A DNA stretch of 64,000 bases from Pseudomonas atagonensis (GTDB taxonomy: Bacteria > Pseudomonadota > Gammaproteobacteria > Pseudomonadales > Pseudomonadaceae). The stretch spans positions 1 through 64,000 of the forward strand of contig NZ_VXCA01000012.1 in assembly GCF_011369485.1 (NCBI RefSeq). The letters are read 5' to 3'. The notes beneath the pieces are model-generated. The model worked only from the letters and a program-made list of their open reading frames with translations. It had not been told where the DNA came from and did no database searches. A program made the position numbers and the translations under genes. This document shows, piece by piece, positions 17,293 to 26,330 of this stretch (the stretch's first letter is position 1; the number at the start of each line of letters is the position of its first letter).

Positions 17293-18828
17293 TTAATGAT
17301 TACTTAATGCGTCAATGAAGTCCGCCGCCGGCATTGGCCGACCGAACAGATAGCCCTGCAGAAAGTTGACGTGATGTGCCGCCAGATAATCGGCTTGTTC
17401 TTGCGTCTCGACACCTTCGGCGACAATGCCCAAATCAAGCTTGGCCGAGAGTTCGATAATGCTGTCGAGGATATGCCGTGACAGCGCGTCGATACCGATC
17501 ATGGCGACAAAACTTTGATCGATCTTGAGAAAGTCCACGTTGAATTTACGCAAGTAACCCAGGCTTGAGTGGCCAGTACCAAAGTCGTCGATGGCGATCT
17601 TCACGCCCAAGGCGTGCAGTTGTTCAAACAGTTGATGCGTGGTGTCGGTGGGCACGATCAGCTCACGCTCGGTCAACTCCAGCACCAGGCTGACACTGCC
17701 CGGCGCGAAAGCGGCGAGAAACTCGCGACAATCCTCTATCAGCTCAAGATCCTGGCAGTGGCTGGCAGTGATGTTGATGCCGATATGAAACGGCGCTGCA
17801 AAACCTGGGGACATGGGCGCGAGAAGGGCCGCTGTCTGTTGCATCAGCGCGCGGGTCATCGGCACGATCAATCCGGAGTGCTCGGCAAACGGGATAAACA
17901 AGTCCGGGCGAACCAGACCTTCCTTGGGATGATTCCAGCGCATCAGCACTTCCGCGCCAGACCATTGTCGACTGTCGCCGTGCACCACGGGTTGAAAGTA
18001 GGGAATGAACTCGCCAGCCTCCATCGCGCGCAGCATTTCATGAGTCGGTGACGTCGAGCGTTTCTGAATAACGTGGCCAATGGCGCCGGACACCACACCG
18101 AAAAACATCAGCAGACTGAACAGCGGCGGGTACTCGTCGCTCATGTACTCCCAGATTTCACCCTCGGGAAAACCGGCGGAAACACTGAACGCATAACGCG
18201 AAGAATTGAGCATGCTCTGCGCAACCGGCAATGCGGGCAGCGGCCCTTGATGCACAGTGCCATCGGCGGTCAGCCAATTGTCACCCACCTGCAAAAGCAG
18301 CAGGGTGTGTCGCCCGATCAGGCGCAAAACGTTGCTCAGGTGATAACCATCGAGAGTGGTCAGCGCACCGCCGCGACCTTCGCTGAGCCGGTACACCAGC
18401 AACGCCGTATTCGGTGTCACGGGGTTGCCGTTCATCAACCACAATTTGCCCTGATTGTAGTTTCCCGGGATGACCGCCTCGTTGTAGTCGCCGAACAGCG
18501 AGCTGCAGTAAAGATTGTTGTCCCACACCAGATTGGTCGAGCGCACGAATGGACGCTGTGTTACCTGTTCACGCAGGGCCAGTGTGGCCGAAGCGCAGGG
18601 TTGTCCGGCCAGTGGCAGCAGCTCTCGGGCAGACTGGGCGGTGTTGTCGAGCATCAACTCGAACTGGCGCAAGGCTTCTTCGGCGGTGTGCAGCGAACTT
18701 TGCTGCAGGGTGCGTTCGGCCTGCATGTACAGAATGACGCTGCCCAGCACGACCGGCAGCAAACCGCTGAGCAGCGTCACGATGATCCGGGTGCTGCGCT
18801 TGCGGCGGGGTCTGACGGTCAACGGCAT
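17293..18828 (-). CDS. Cyclic di-GMP phosphodiesterase with CSS sensor and EAL domain
   Basis: A 511-residue inner-membrane protein. The first membrane helix is at about 14-36 (IIVTLLSGLLPVVLGSVILY). A periplasmic CSS-motif domain follows (NNLYCSSLFGDYNE), whose cysteines are known in this family to sense thiol redox state through DSB proteins. A second helix (LLMFFGVVSGAIGHVI, near 240) leads to a C-terminal EAL domain. Catalytic motifs are present: EVLMR in the EAL position, ELTERE, IDDFGTGHSSLGYL, LKIDQSF, AEGVET and QGYLFGRP. An active phosphodiesterase that lowers c-di-GMP is expected. No partner gene is adjacent; it stands alone on the minus strand. Confidence 0.88.
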   Translation of the reverse strand: MPLTVRPRRKRSTRIIVTLLSGLLPVVLGSVILYMQAERTLQQSSLHTAEEALRQFELMLDNTAQSARELLPLAGQPCASATLALREQVTQRPFVRSTNLVWDNNLYCSSLFGDYNEAVIPGNYNQGKLWLMNGNPVTPNTALLVYRLSEGRGGALTTLDGYHLSNVLRLIGRHTLLLLQVGDNWLTADGTVHQGPLPALPVAQSMLNSSRYAFSVSAGFPEGEIWEYMSDEYPPLFSLLMFFGVVSGAIGHVIQKRSTSPTHEMLRAMEAGEFIPYFQPVVHGDSRQWSGAEVLMRWNHPKEGLVRPDLFIPFAEHSGLIVPMTRALMQQTAALLAPMSPGFAAPFHIGINITASHCQDLELIEDCREFLAAFAPGSVSLVLELTERELIVPTDTTHQLFEQLHALGVKIAIDDFGTGHSSLGYLRKFNVDFLKIDQSFVAMIGIDALSRHILDSIIELSAKLDLGIVAEGVETQEQADYLAAHHVNFLQGYLFGRPMPAADFIDALSNH

Positions 18829-18943
18829 GGGCGCATCCTGTCGCGAAGGAGTGAGGCTCTCAAACGCCCGCCTGGCAATGGCGCGCCGCTGAAAAAAACT
18901 TGAGCCAGTGGGGAGGATAGATGGCCGATGGCGCTTGTGCCGC

Positions 18944-19816
18944 TCATCGTTGAAACATCTTTGTGGCGAGCGCGATAAAAGCCAGTGTGGCAGGTGAAGA
19001 CTGGCGCTGATCGAGCACGGCGAGGCCGACTTGACGCTTGACAGCCGGTGACAGCGGTTTCGTCACGTAATGAGCGTTTAGCGCCTGCGGCAATGAGCTT
19101 TGCGCCACCACGGTGATCGCGTCGCCACGGCTGACGGTGTCGAGTGTGCTGAGCAATTGCGAGCAGCGATAACGGATGTTCGGTTGCAGCCGCGCAGCGT
19201 TGAACAGTCGTGAAACCAGTTCCGAAGAACCGGCCTCGGTCAGCACGAACGGATCGACGCAAAGCTCCTGCAGGCTGACTTCGTTACGCGTGGCCAGAGG
19301 GTGTTGCGCGGGAAGCAGGGCGACCATCTGATCTTCAACCAAGGCAAACGTGTCGAAACGCTCTTCAGGCAACACCACGAAACCGATGTCGATCCGTCGC
19401 TCTTCCAGCCACAACAGCACTTGTCGATCCGGGCCTTCATCAACGTGCACTTCGATGCCTGGGTGTTCGGCGCGATAGCGCTGCAGGATTTTCGGCAACA
19501 GTTTGATCGACGATGTCGGGCCGAACGAACCGATGCGCAGCGTGCCGCTCTTCATGCCGCGCGCATCGGCTGCTTCCTGGCGCAGGGTGTTGGCCAGTCC
19601 GAGCATGGCCCGTGCGCGCAGCAGCAACTGCTCGCCAATGTCGCTGAGCTCAACCTGCGACTGATGCCGCCGCAGCAGTTCGACGCCGAGTTCCTGCTCA
19701 AGGGATTTCATCGCGTGTGACACGGCCGACTGTGAAATGCCCAAACGATGCGCGGCGAGGGTGAAGCCGCGCAGTTCGGCGACCAGCGAGAAAATCTCGA
19801 GCTGAGTGAGGGTCAT
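18944..19816 (-). CDS. LysR-family regulator, divergent from an EamA transporter
   Basis: A 290-residue LysR regulator. The winged helix-turn-helix is at the N-terminus (MTLTQLEIFSLVAELRGFTL, AAHRLGISQSAVSHAMKSLE). It is followed by the effector-binding domain (SGTLRIGSFGPTSSIKLLPK, DIGFVVLPEERFDTFALVED). The gene is divergent from the EamA-family transporter with a spacing of only 35-80 bp, the classical layout of a LysR regulator and its target. The inducer is unknown. Confidence 0.85.
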   Translation of the reverse strand: MTLTQLEIFSLVAELRGFTLAAHRLGISQSAVSHAMKSLEQELGVELLRRHQSQVELSDIGEQLLLRARAMLGLANTLRQEAADARGMKSGTLRIGSFGPTSSIKLLPKILQRYRAEHPGIEVHVDEGPDRQVLLWLEERRIDIGFVVLPEERFDTFALVEDQMVALLPAQHPLATRNEVSLQELCVDPFVLTEAGSSELVSRLFNAARLQPNIRYRCSQLLSTLDTVSRGDAITVVAQSSLPQALNAHYVTKPLSPAVKRQVGLAVLDQRQSSPATLAFIALATKMFQR

Positions 19817-19893
19817 GAGTATTTGCTCATTTTACGATGACTTGAAATGAGGTGAATGATACGCCATCCCCCAATTCTGCCGCCTGGAACGTT

Positions 19894-20841
19894 ATGCGTA
19901 TTTTCGAGCAAACCCACGCTACAACCTCAGATATGCCGGTTTATCTGACGCTCGCCGGAGTTACCATGATCTGGGGCGGCACCTTTGTCGCCGGGCGTTT
20001 CCTTGCCGGCAGCCTGACCCCGCTTTTCGCGGCCAGCCTGCGTTTCCTGTTGGCCAGCGCCGCGTTGCTGGTTTTCCTGTGGCTTGCACGGATTCCGTTG
20101 GCGCGACCGACACCGAGGCAATGGCTGCAACTGGCGTTGCTCGGGTTCTTCGGGATTTTCTTTTATAACCTGTGCTTCTTTTACGGCTTGCAATACATCA
20201 ATGCCTCGCGGGCATCGCTGATCGTCGCGCTGAATCCGGCGGTGATCGGTGTGGTTTCATGGCTACTGTTCAAAGAGCGCCTGGGGAGGCTAAAAGTCGC
20301 GGGTATTGCGATCTGTATTGCCGGTGCCGGCCTGGTGATTGTCAGCCGAAATCCGCAACTGTTGGGCACCACGCCGGACGCCTGGAAGGGTGATTTGCTG
20401 ATCCTCGGCTGCGTACTCGGCTGGGGCGTTTATTCGCTTTTTTCGCGTGGACTGAACCAGGCTCTCGGCCCGGTCCAGACCGTGACGTATTCGATCCTGA
20501 TCGGTACGTTGATGCTCTGCACGCTGGCGGCGCTGCGTGGCGAAGTGAGCGGGGCGGCTCTGATGACGCTCGGCATCGCGCAATGGCTCAGCCTGATTTA
20601 CCTCGGCGTGCTCGGCTCGGCGCTGGCTTACATTGGCTACTACGACGGCATCCGTAAAATCGGCGCGACGCGTTCGGGCGTGTTCATCGCGCTCAACCCG
20701 CTGACGGCAGTGATTCTTGGCGCGCTGCTGTTGGGCGAGCAACTGACACTGACGATGTGCGTGGGCGGCGCGCTGATCCTCGCGGGTATCTACCTGTGCA
20801 ACAAACCCCTTGCGCCCACGGCCAAAAGGCGGATTTTATAG
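19894..20841 (+). CDS. DMT-superfamily EamA transporter
   Basis: A membrane protein of 315 residues with about ten helices in two EamA repeats. Repeat 1 starts at YLTLAGVTMIWGGTFVAGRF and contains LFAASLRFLLASAALLVFLW and FYNLCFFYGLQYINASRASL. Repeat 2 contains LGCVLGWGVYSLFSRGLNQA and IGATRSGVFIALNPLTAVIL. Such proteins export amino acids or metabolites. The start at 19894 (MRIFEQTHATT) has GGAA at a suitable distance; an in-frame ATG at 19852 has GAGGTG too close to it, so the start is not certain. The divergent LysR gene is the likely regulator. Confidence 0.82.
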   Translation: MRIFEQTHATTSDMPVYLTLAGVTMIWGGTFVAGRFLAGSLTPLFAASLRFLLASAALLVFLWLARIPLARPTPRQWLQLALLGFFGIFFYNLCFFYGLQYINASRASLIVALNPAVIGVVSWLLFKERLGRLKVAGIAICIAGAGLVIVSRNPQLLGTTPDAWKGDLLILGCVLGWGVYSLFSRGLNQALGPVQTVTYSILIGTLMLCTLAALRGEVSGAALMTLGIAQWLSLIYLGVLGSALAYIGYYDGIRKIGATRSGVFIALNPLTAVILGALLLGEQLTLTMCVGGALILAGIYLCNKPLAPTAKRRIL

Positions 20842-20946
20842 AGAGGGCAGACAACCCTATTTACGCTGTGTAGAATCGGGTTACGCATACAATAATAATC
20901 GTCTTCTGGCAGCAGAAGCCTCGCCCGCAAGAGCCTTGGGTCGACA

Positions 20947-21051
20947 ATGAAGATATTCGGGTTTCAACTGATCTACGGTGACTTCCTCGCCCGCAGTGTG
21001 CGTGGCATCTCCTGTGCGCCACCCGGCGATCTCAGCATTACTGACAAATAA
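20947..21051 (+). CDS. Possible small ORF upstream of hpd (34 residues)
   Basis: An ATG-to-TAA frame encodes MKIFGFQLIYGDFLARSVRG followed by ISCAPPGDLSITDK. It lies in the 246-bp interval before hpd and ends 36 bp before it. The composition looks protein-like rather than random and contains no rare codon run, but the upstream Shine-Dalgarno is weak. It might be a leader peptide or an unrelated small protein. Coding status is unproven. Confidence 0.3.
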   Translation: MKIFGFQLIYGDFLARSVRGISCAPPGDLSITDK

Positions 21052-21087
21052 CTCTGGTTAATTGATAAGAAATGATGAGGCGCCAAC

Positions 21088-22164
21088 ATGGCAGATTTAT
21101 ACGAAAACCCAATGGGCCTGATGGGCTTTGAATTCATCGAGCTCGCCTCGCCGGTTCCTGGCACCCTGGAGCCGATCTTCGAGATCATGGGCTTCACCAA
21201 AGTCGCGACCCACCGCTCCAAGAACGTGCACCTGTACCGTCAGGGCGCGATCAACCTGATCCTCAACAACGAACCGAACAGCGTCGCCTCGTACTTCGCG
21301 GCCGAGCATGGCCCGTCGGTGTGCGGCATGGCGTTCCGCGTCAAGGATTCGCAAAAAGCCTACAACCGCGCACTGGAACTCGGCGCCCAGCCGATTCACA
21401 TCGAAACCGGCCCGATGGAGCTGAACCTGCCGGCGATCAAAGGCATTGGCGGCGCGCCGCTGTACCTGATCGACCGTTTCGGCGAAGGCAGCTCGATCTA
21501 CGACATCGACTTCGTGTTCCTGGAAGGCGTTGACCGTAACCCGGTCGGTGCCGGCCTGAAGATCATCGACCACCTGACCCACAACGTGTATCGCGGTCGC
21601 ATGGCCTACTGGGCGAACTTCTACGAGAAGCTGTTCAACTTCCGCGAAATCCGCTACTTCGACATCAAGGGCGAATACACCGGCCTGACGTCGAAAGCGA
21701 TGACCGCGCCGGACGGCATGATCCGCATCCCGCTCAACGAAGAATCGTCCAAGGGCGCCGGCCAGATCGAAGAGTTCCTGATGCAGTTCAACGGCGAGGG
21801 CATCCAGCACGTCGCGTTCCTCACCGACGACCTGATCAAGACCTGGGATCAGCTGAAGAAAATCGGCATGCGCTTCATGACCGCGCCGCCGGACACCTAT
21901 TACGAAATGCTCGAAGGCCGTTTGCCAAACCATGGCGAGCCGGTCGATCAACTGCAATCGCGCGGCATCCTGCTCGATGGTGCATCGGATAAAGAAGACA
22001 AGCGTCTGCTGCTGCAGATCTTCTCGGAAACCCTGATGGGCCCGGTGTTCTTCGAGTTCATTCAGCGCAAGGGTGACGACGGTTTCGGCGAAGGCAACTT
22101 CAAGGCACTGTTCGAATCGATCGAGCGTGACCAGGTGCGTCGTGGCGTACTCGCTACCGAGTAA
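21088..22164 (+). CDS. hpd: 4-hydroxyphenylpyruvate dioxygenase
   Basis: HPPD converts 4-hydroxyphenylpyruvate to homogentisate in tyrosine breakdown and feeds pyomelanin formation. The 358-residue protein has two vicinal-oxygen-chelate halves. The Fe(II) ligands lie in the C-terminal half: His in [13 protein letters not shown], His in [13 protein letters not shown] and Glu in [20 protein letters not shown]. The C-terminal [20 protein letters not shown] is the gating helix. Length is normal for the Pseudomonas enzyme. GATGAGGCGCC lies before the ATG. Homogentisate pathway genes are not adjacent, so it stands alone, with a REPIN directly downstream. Confidence 0.96.
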   Translation: MADLYENPMGLMGFEFIELASPVPGTLEPIFEIMGFTKVATHRSKNVHLYRQGAINLILNNEPNSVASYFAAEHGPSVCGMAFRVKDSQKAYNRALELGAQPIHIETGPMELNLPAIKGIGGAPLYLIDRFGEGSSIYDIDFVFLEGVDRNPVGAGLKIIDHLTHNVYRGRMAYWANFYEKLFNFREIRYFDIKGEYTGLTSKAMTAPDGMIRIPLNEESSKGAGQIEEFLMQFNGEGIQHVAFLTDDLIKTWDQLKKIGMRFMTAPPDTYYEMLEGRLPNHGEPVDQLQSRGILLDGASDKEDKRLLLQIFSETLMGPVFFEFIQRKGDDGFGEGNFKALFESIERDQVRRGVLATE

Positions 22165-22185
22165 TTTGCTGCACCGCTAAAAACT

Positions 22186-22273
22186 GTGGGAGCGGGCTTG
22201 CCCGCGAAGGCGTCGGATCAGACAACCAATACGTTGAATGACCGATCGTTTTCGCGGGCAAGCCCGCTCCCAC
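22186..22273. repeat. REPIN (paired REP palindromes)
   Basis: GTGGGAGCGGGCTTGCCCGC at the left is mirrored by GCGGGCAAGCCCGCTCCCAC at the right, with about 45 bp between them. This is the standard inverted-pair REPIN of fluorescent pseudomonads. It sits between the convergent stops of hpd and rarD and may also limit read-through. Confidence 0.9.
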
Positions 22274-22290
22274 TTTTGTTTGCGCCGGAT

Positions 22291-23172
22291 TTAAGGTCGG
22301 CGCTGGCGCATCAGATGTTTGAACCCCTCAAACACCAGCACGACCACTGCCAGCCAGATCGGGATGTAGGTCAGCCATTCACCGGGTTTGATGCTCTCGC
22401 CGAGCAACAACGCCACGCCCAGCAACAGCACTGGCTCCACATAACTCAACAATCCAAACAGGCTGAACGGCAACAGGCGGCTGGCAATGATGTACACCAC
22501 CAGCGCCGACGCACTGATCAAACCGAGCAGCGGAATCAGCCACATCAACCCCGGGTATTGATCGAACACACCAAAGCCTTGTTCGCCGCCCCGCACAAAC
22601 CAGTAGGCGACCGGCAGCATCAGCGTCATGTCGACCCACAAACCGCCAAGGTTGTCGGTCTTCAGGTACTTGCGCAGCACGAAGTACAGCGGGTAGCCGA
22701 CCACAACCACCAGCGTCGCCCAGGAAAAACCGCCAACCTGATACAGCTCGTTCAGCACCCCGAGGCTGGCAAAAAACACCGCGACTTTTTGCAGGTACGA
22801 CAAGCTTTCGCCGTAGGCGATACGGCCAGTCAGCACCATGGCCAGCGGCAACAGGAAGTAGCCCAGCGACACGTCAAGGCTGTAGCCATTGAGCGGCGCC
22901 CACATGAACAGCCACAACTGCACACCCAACAGTGCTGACGAAAGGATCAGGCCTGCGATCAGCTTCGGCAGCGCAGGGACCCGGCGCAGCAACTCCAGCA
23001 CCCGCCGCCATTCGCCGGACAACAACATGAACACGGTCATGCAGGGCACGGTCAGCAGCATTCGCCAACCGAAGATTTCCACGCCGCTCAATGGGGTGAG
23101 CAACGAGGTGTAGTAATACATGACGGCAAACAGCGTCGATGCTGTCACCGAGAGAGCGATACCTTTAGACAA
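22291..23172 (-). CDS. rarD: EamA-family permease RarD, TTG start
   Basis: A 293-residue membrane protein with ten predicted helices and the RarD signature (KGIALSVTASTLFAVMYYYT, GVEIFGWRMLLTVPCMTVFM, LNGYSLDVSLGYFLLPLAMV, LFGLLSYVEPVLLLGVALLL). E. coli RarD has 296 residues; the substrate is unknown. The frame is open upstream to an ATG at 23271, but that would add 33 polar, proline-rich residues. A TTG at 23172 preceded by GAGGACAG gives the family length and a start just before the first helix, and was chosen. Confidence 0.83.
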   Translation of the reverse strand: MSKGIALSVTASTLFAVMYYYTSLLTPLSGVEIFGWRMLLTVPCMTVFMLLSGEWRRVLELLRRVPALPKLIAGLILSSALLGVQLWLFMWAPLNGYSLDVSLGYFLLPLAMVLTGRIAYGESLSYLQKVAVFFASLGVLNELYQVGGFSWATLVVVVGYPLYFVLRKYLKTDNLGGLWVDMTLMLPVAYWFVRGGEQGFGVFDQYPGLMWLIPLLGLISASALVVYIIASRLLPFSLFGLLSYVEPVLLLGVALLLGESIKPGEWLTYIPIWLAVVVLVFEGFKHLMRQRRP

Positions 23173-23286
23173 ACTGTCCTCGCGGGGGTGATGGTGAAAC
23201 GGGGCGCGCAGGATACGTGGTTTTTGTGTTGAATATTGGTCGGGGTGGTCAAAATTTTGTACATGATCCAAAAAGCCCCCTCATCG

Positions 23287-23345
23287 GAACGACGCCCGCC
23301 CAGCCCTCTCCCAGAGGGAGGGGGACGGGTTAGGGTGAGGGCAGC
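23287..23345. repeat. Partial copy of the CCCTCACCCC-type palindromic repeat
   Basis: The stretch contains CAGCCCTCTCCC, AGA and GGGAGGGGG as a hairpin, followed by TTAGGGTGAGGGC. It is related to the ends of the 159-bp element at 25804-25962 but has only one half. It lies just downstream of the aldo-keto reductase stop and may act as a 3' boundary. Confidence 0.6.
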
Positions 23346-23349
23346 GATC

Positions 23350-24363
23350 TTATGCCGAACGCGGTTTTCGGCCCGACACAAAATGGCTCACATCATTAAA
23401 CCCCGGCGTAGACGCATGCCCCGGCGTTACCAGCGAATCAATAAACGCCTCATCCTCAGCCGTGATCTTCACCGCTTGCGCCTTGGTGTACGCATCCCAC
23501 TGTTCTTCAGTGCGCGGCCCGACAATCGCCGAGGTCACGGCGCTATTGTTGAGCACCCAGGCAATCGCAAACTCGACCATCCCGACGCCGCGCTGCTCGG
23601 TGTATTGCTGAATCTGCTGGGCAATACGCAACGACTCCACGCGCCATTCAGTTTCCAGAATGCGTTTGTCCTGACGCCCGGCGCGGCTATTGGCGTCCGG
23701 TTTCACGTCGGGCGCATATTTGCCGCTGAGCACGCCGCGCGCCAGCGGGCTGTAAGGCACCACGCCGAGGCCGTAAGTCTGCGCTGCGGTGATCTGCTCG
23801 GTTTCAGCCTGACGGTTGACGATGTTGTACAGCGGCTGACTGATCACTGGCCGATCAACACCCAAGTTGTCGGCGACACGAATCACCTCGGCAATCCGCC
23901 AGCCACGATAGTTCGACAGGCCCCAGTAACGAATCTTGCCCTGCCGGATCAGATCGCCAATCGCCGAGACCGTCACTTCCAGCGGCGTGTTGTGATCCTC
24001 GCGGTGCAGGTAATAGATGTCGAGGTAGTCGGTGCCCAGCCGGGTCAGGCTGGCCTCCAGTCCATTGAAGATGTGCTTGCGGCTCAAACCGCTGCGGTTC
24101 GGCACGCCATCCACCGGGCCGAAGCCGACTTTGCTCGCCAGCACCCACTCGTGACGATGACGGGCAATCGCTTCGCCGACGATCTCTTCCGAGCGGCCGT
24201 TGGTGTAGACGTCGGCGGTGTCGATGAAATTGATGCCCTGATCCCAGGCCTTGTCGATGATGCGCAGCGAATCGTCGGCGCTGGTTTGCTCGCCAAACAT
24301 CATCGTGCCGAGGGTCAGGGTCGACACCTGCAAGCCCGAGTGACCCAGTGTGCGATAGCTCAT
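23350..24363 (-). CDS. Aldo/keto reductase
   Basis: A 337-residue NADPH-dependent aldo/keto reductase. The opening MSYRTLGHSGLQVSTLTLGT is typical. The catalytic tetrad is visible: Asp and Tyr in FIDTADVYTNGRSEEIVGEA, Lys in WVLASKVGFGPVDG and His in IYYLHREDHNTPLE. C-terminal cofactor contacts are in AIVGPRTEEQWDA. The start at 24363 has AAGGATTTCGGC upstream; the longer frame from 24396 was rejected. Substrate unknown. The LysR gene 68 bp upstream on the same strand may control it. Confidence 0.88.
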   Translation of the reverse strand: MSYRTLGHSGLQVSTLTLGTMMFGEQTSADDSLRIIDKAWDQGINFIDTADVYTNGRSEEIVGEAIARHRHEWVLASKVGFGPVDGVPNRSGLSRKHIFNGLEASLTRLGTDYLDIYYLHREDHNTPLEVTVSAIGDLIRQGKIRYWGLSNYRGWRIAEVIRVADNLGVDRPVISQPLYNIVNRQAETEQITAAQTYGLGVVPYSPLARGVLSGKYAPDVKPDANSRAGRQDKRILETEWRVESLRIAQQIQQYTEQRGVGMVEFAIAWVLNNSAVTSAIVGPRTEEQWDAYTKAQAVKITAEDEAFIDSLVTPGHASTPGFNDVSHFVSGRKPRSA

Positions 24364-24431
24364 GCCGAAATCCTTTTGTCGGTGGGAAAACTCCAATCAA
24401 ATACCAGAACCTTCCGACGTCGCAAAGTGAA

Positions 24432-25331
24432 TTATGGACTCAGCGCGCGACAGCGTTCCTGCAAAAATGCCTGCAACACCTTGACCCGCACCGACACCTG
24501 CACCCGGTGCGGGCACAGCAGATTGAACGGCACGCTCTCGCCGAGCCAGTCGTCGAACAGCGTCACCAGCCGTCCGGCACGCACGTCGTCGGCGACATCA
24601 AGCCAGGCCTTGTAGGCGATGCCGTGTCCGGCGAGTGCCCAGCGGCGGGCGACTTCGCCGTCGTCGCTGAGGTAGTCGCCGCACACTTCAACTTCGACCG
24701 TTTCATCGTCGCGATGGAAACGCCAGGTGTTGTAAGGCCGACCGTTACGCAGGTAGAGCAGGGCGCTGTGCTTGTGCAATTCGGCGGGATTCAGTGGCGT
24801 GCCGTGGCGCTGCAGATACGCGGGACTGGCGCAGGCCACACGCCGATGCTCAGGCAGTATCGGCAACGCCACCAGCGTCGAATCACTCGGCACGCCAAAG
24901 CGCAGGGCGACATCCACCGTCTCGCGAAACAGATCCGCATGCCGGTCGTTGAGTAACAGTTGCAGTTGAATGTGCGGGTGTTCGCGCTTGAAATCGTCTA
25001 GCCACGGCAGCAACACGTTACGCCCGAAATCCGACGGCGCCGCCAGTTGCAGTATGCCGCTCAGGCCTTCGGTCTGTTGTTTGAGGGCATGCTCACCTTC
25101 GGCCAGTGTGTCGAGCGCCAACCGCACGCTGTCGAGATAGCGCCGGCCTTCTTCGGTCAGGCGCATGCTGCGGGTGGAGCGCGCGAGCAGGCGAATGCCG
25201 AGCCGCGTTTCCAGTCGTTTCAGAGCAATACTGCATGCTGCCGGGGTCAACTCCAGCGCTCGGGCGGCGGCGGATATGCTCCCGGAGTCGGCCACGCGAA
25301 CGAAAATCTCCAGATCGAGAATCGAGCTCAT
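24432..25331 (-). CDS. LysR-family regulator (CrgA-type)
   Basis: A 299-residue LysR regulator. The helix-turn-helix is MSSILDLEIFVRVADSGSIS and AAARALELTPAACSIALKRL. The effector domain holds LSGILQLAAPSDFGRNVLLP, a pattern of the CrgA/DNA-damage-type LysR subgroup. The VOC-domain gene is divergent 98 bp away, and the aldo/keto reductase follows on the same strand; both are plausible targets. The short intergenic stretch probably holds its binding site, but no clear T-N11-A box was picked out with confidence. Confidence 0.83.
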   Translation of the reverse strand: MSSILDLEIFVRVADSGSISAAARALELTPAACSIALKRLETRLGIRLLARSTRSMRLTEEGRRYLDSVRLALDTLAEGEHALKQQTEGLSGILQLAAPSDFGRNVLLPWLDDFKREHPHIQLQLLLNDRHADLFRETVDVALRFGVPSDSTLVALPILPEHRRVACASPAYLQRHGTPLNPAELHKHSALLYLRNGRPYNTWRFHRDDETVEVEVCGDYLSDDGEVARRWALAGHGIAYKAWLDVADDVRAGRLVTLFDDWLGESVPFNLLCPHRVQVSVRVKVLQAFLQERCRALSP

Positions 25332-25429
25332 TGATAAAAATCCTTTAAAGATCTTTGCGTTTTAGCGGGATTTTTTATCGATTGGCAAGCGTGGAGACTG
25401 CAATCAGTGAATAACCGCTGGAGATGAGC

Positions 25430-25792
25430 ATGACCTGGACATTCGATCACCTGGCCTTCAACACCGCCGATGGCCAGACCTTGCAGAACAACTTCGAGGC
25501 GCTGCTCGGGCTGAAGCCGGGGCGTCGCCCGCCATTTCCGTTTCCCGGGCGTTGGCTGTATCAGGATGAGCAGGCGGTGGTGCATGTGATCGAGCAGCCG
25601 ACGTTTGATGAAACGGCGTTGAGCCACATCGCGTTTCGTACGGATGAAGATGCGGAGGTGGTTTTGAAACGGGTGCAGGGGAGTGGGTTGCCGTATCAAG
25701 TGGCGCAGGTGCCGGAGGATGGGATCTGGCAGGTTTTTGTGCAGATGCCGGGCGGGGTGGTTCTTGAGTTGGATGCGAAATCGGTGGCCTAG
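25430..25792 (+). CDS. VOC (glyoxalase-fold) family protein
   Basis: A 120-residue single-domain vicinal-oxygen-chelate protein: MTWTFDHLAFNTADGQTLQN, FFGRW-like PFPGRWLYQDEQAVVHVIEQ, LSHIAFRTDEDAEVVLKRVQ, and the end IWQVFVQMPGGVVLELDAKS. His in FDHLAF, His in LSHIAF and Glu in VLELDA occupy metal-ligand positions. The start at 25430 was chosen because GGAG stands at the right distance; the ATG at 25424 is directly adjacent to GGAG. The divergent LysR gene is the probable regulator. Reaction unknown. Confidence 0.75.
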   Translation: MTWTFDHLAFNTADGQTLQNNFEALLGLKPGRRPPFPFPGRWLYQDEQAVVHVIEQPTFDETALSHIAFRTDEDAEVVLKRVQGSGLPYQVAQVPEDGIWQVFVQMPGGVVLELDAKSVA

Positions 25793-25803
25793 AATCAAGG
25801 GCT

Positions 25804-25962
25804 CCCTCACCCCAGCCCTCTCCCGGAGGGAGAGGGAGCCGACCGAAGAGATCTCACGAGGTACATCGACCTGAGATATCGAGTCGAACTCAGGTTTTGA
25901 CAAACACACAAATCGGCTCCCTTTCCCCCTCGTCCCCTTGGGGGAGAGGGCTGGGGTGAGGG
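25804..25962. repeat. 159-bp MITE-like element with 21-bp perfect terminal inverted repeats
   Basis: The left end CCCTCACCCCAGCCCTCTCC is exactly mirrored at 25942-25962. Each end also folds on itself (CCCTCTCCC/GGGAGAGGG on the left). Inner arms AGGGAGCCGA and TCGGCTCCCT pair as well, so the whole can form a long cruciform or hairpin. No transposase is encoded. A related half copy is at 23287-23345. The remaining interval 25963-26110 carries no gene. Confidence 0.8.
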
Positions 25963-26111
25963 GGTAGGTTCTCATCGACGCCACAGTGTTTAAGCCATGC
26001 GTTTAAAGGACACTTCCAGACACGCACCGAGCCTACGTGACCTTGCGCCGTTGCCTACGACTAAGCCAGAATCCGCCGGCTTGTGCGCTTGAGGGCCGGG
26101 TTTTATCGTTG

Positions 26112-26330
26112 TCCTGTCGCTGAAAAACAGCGATCGGGTTTGGTAGCCCGGATCTGACTTGTTGCGCAACTCACCGTATTCGGACGCTTATGCGTCCGTG
26201 CTTTTATGGTGGCCATGCGTGGGGCGCTTTCGAGCGCGCCGGTTCTCCAAGTCACCGGTCTACCAACCCGTGTATGGCCACCACCTCTTCGTTTGGTAGC
26301 GAAGTTTGATGGCTCCATTTTTCTGATTTG
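26112..26330 (+). ncRNA. Candidate structured leader RNA of the DUF6124-type gene
   Basis: Six mutually compatible helices can be read in 220 bases. CGCTG/CAGCG encloses AAAAA (26118-26132). GATCGGG/CCCGGATC encloses loop TTTGGTAG (26132-26154). CGGACGC/GCGTCCG encloses TTAT (26181-26198). A 10-bp long-range stem TGGTGGCCAT/ATGGCCACCA (26207-26216 with 26274-26283) closes a branch that contains GCGCT-TTCG-AGCGC (26224-26237). CTTCG/CGAAG encloses a second TTTGGTAG loop (26292-26299). CTACCAA at 26260-26266 is complementary to both loops, so a loop interaction is possible. It ends 12 bases before the ATG of the downstream gene. The RNA nature is inferred from folding by eye. Confidence 0.6.

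Noticed and set aside
25328..25984. A 218-codon minus-strand open frame across the VOC gene and the 159-bp repeat
   Set aside because: It is largely a translation of the repeat (TPALSPKG-type sequence) and the antisense of the VOC gene.
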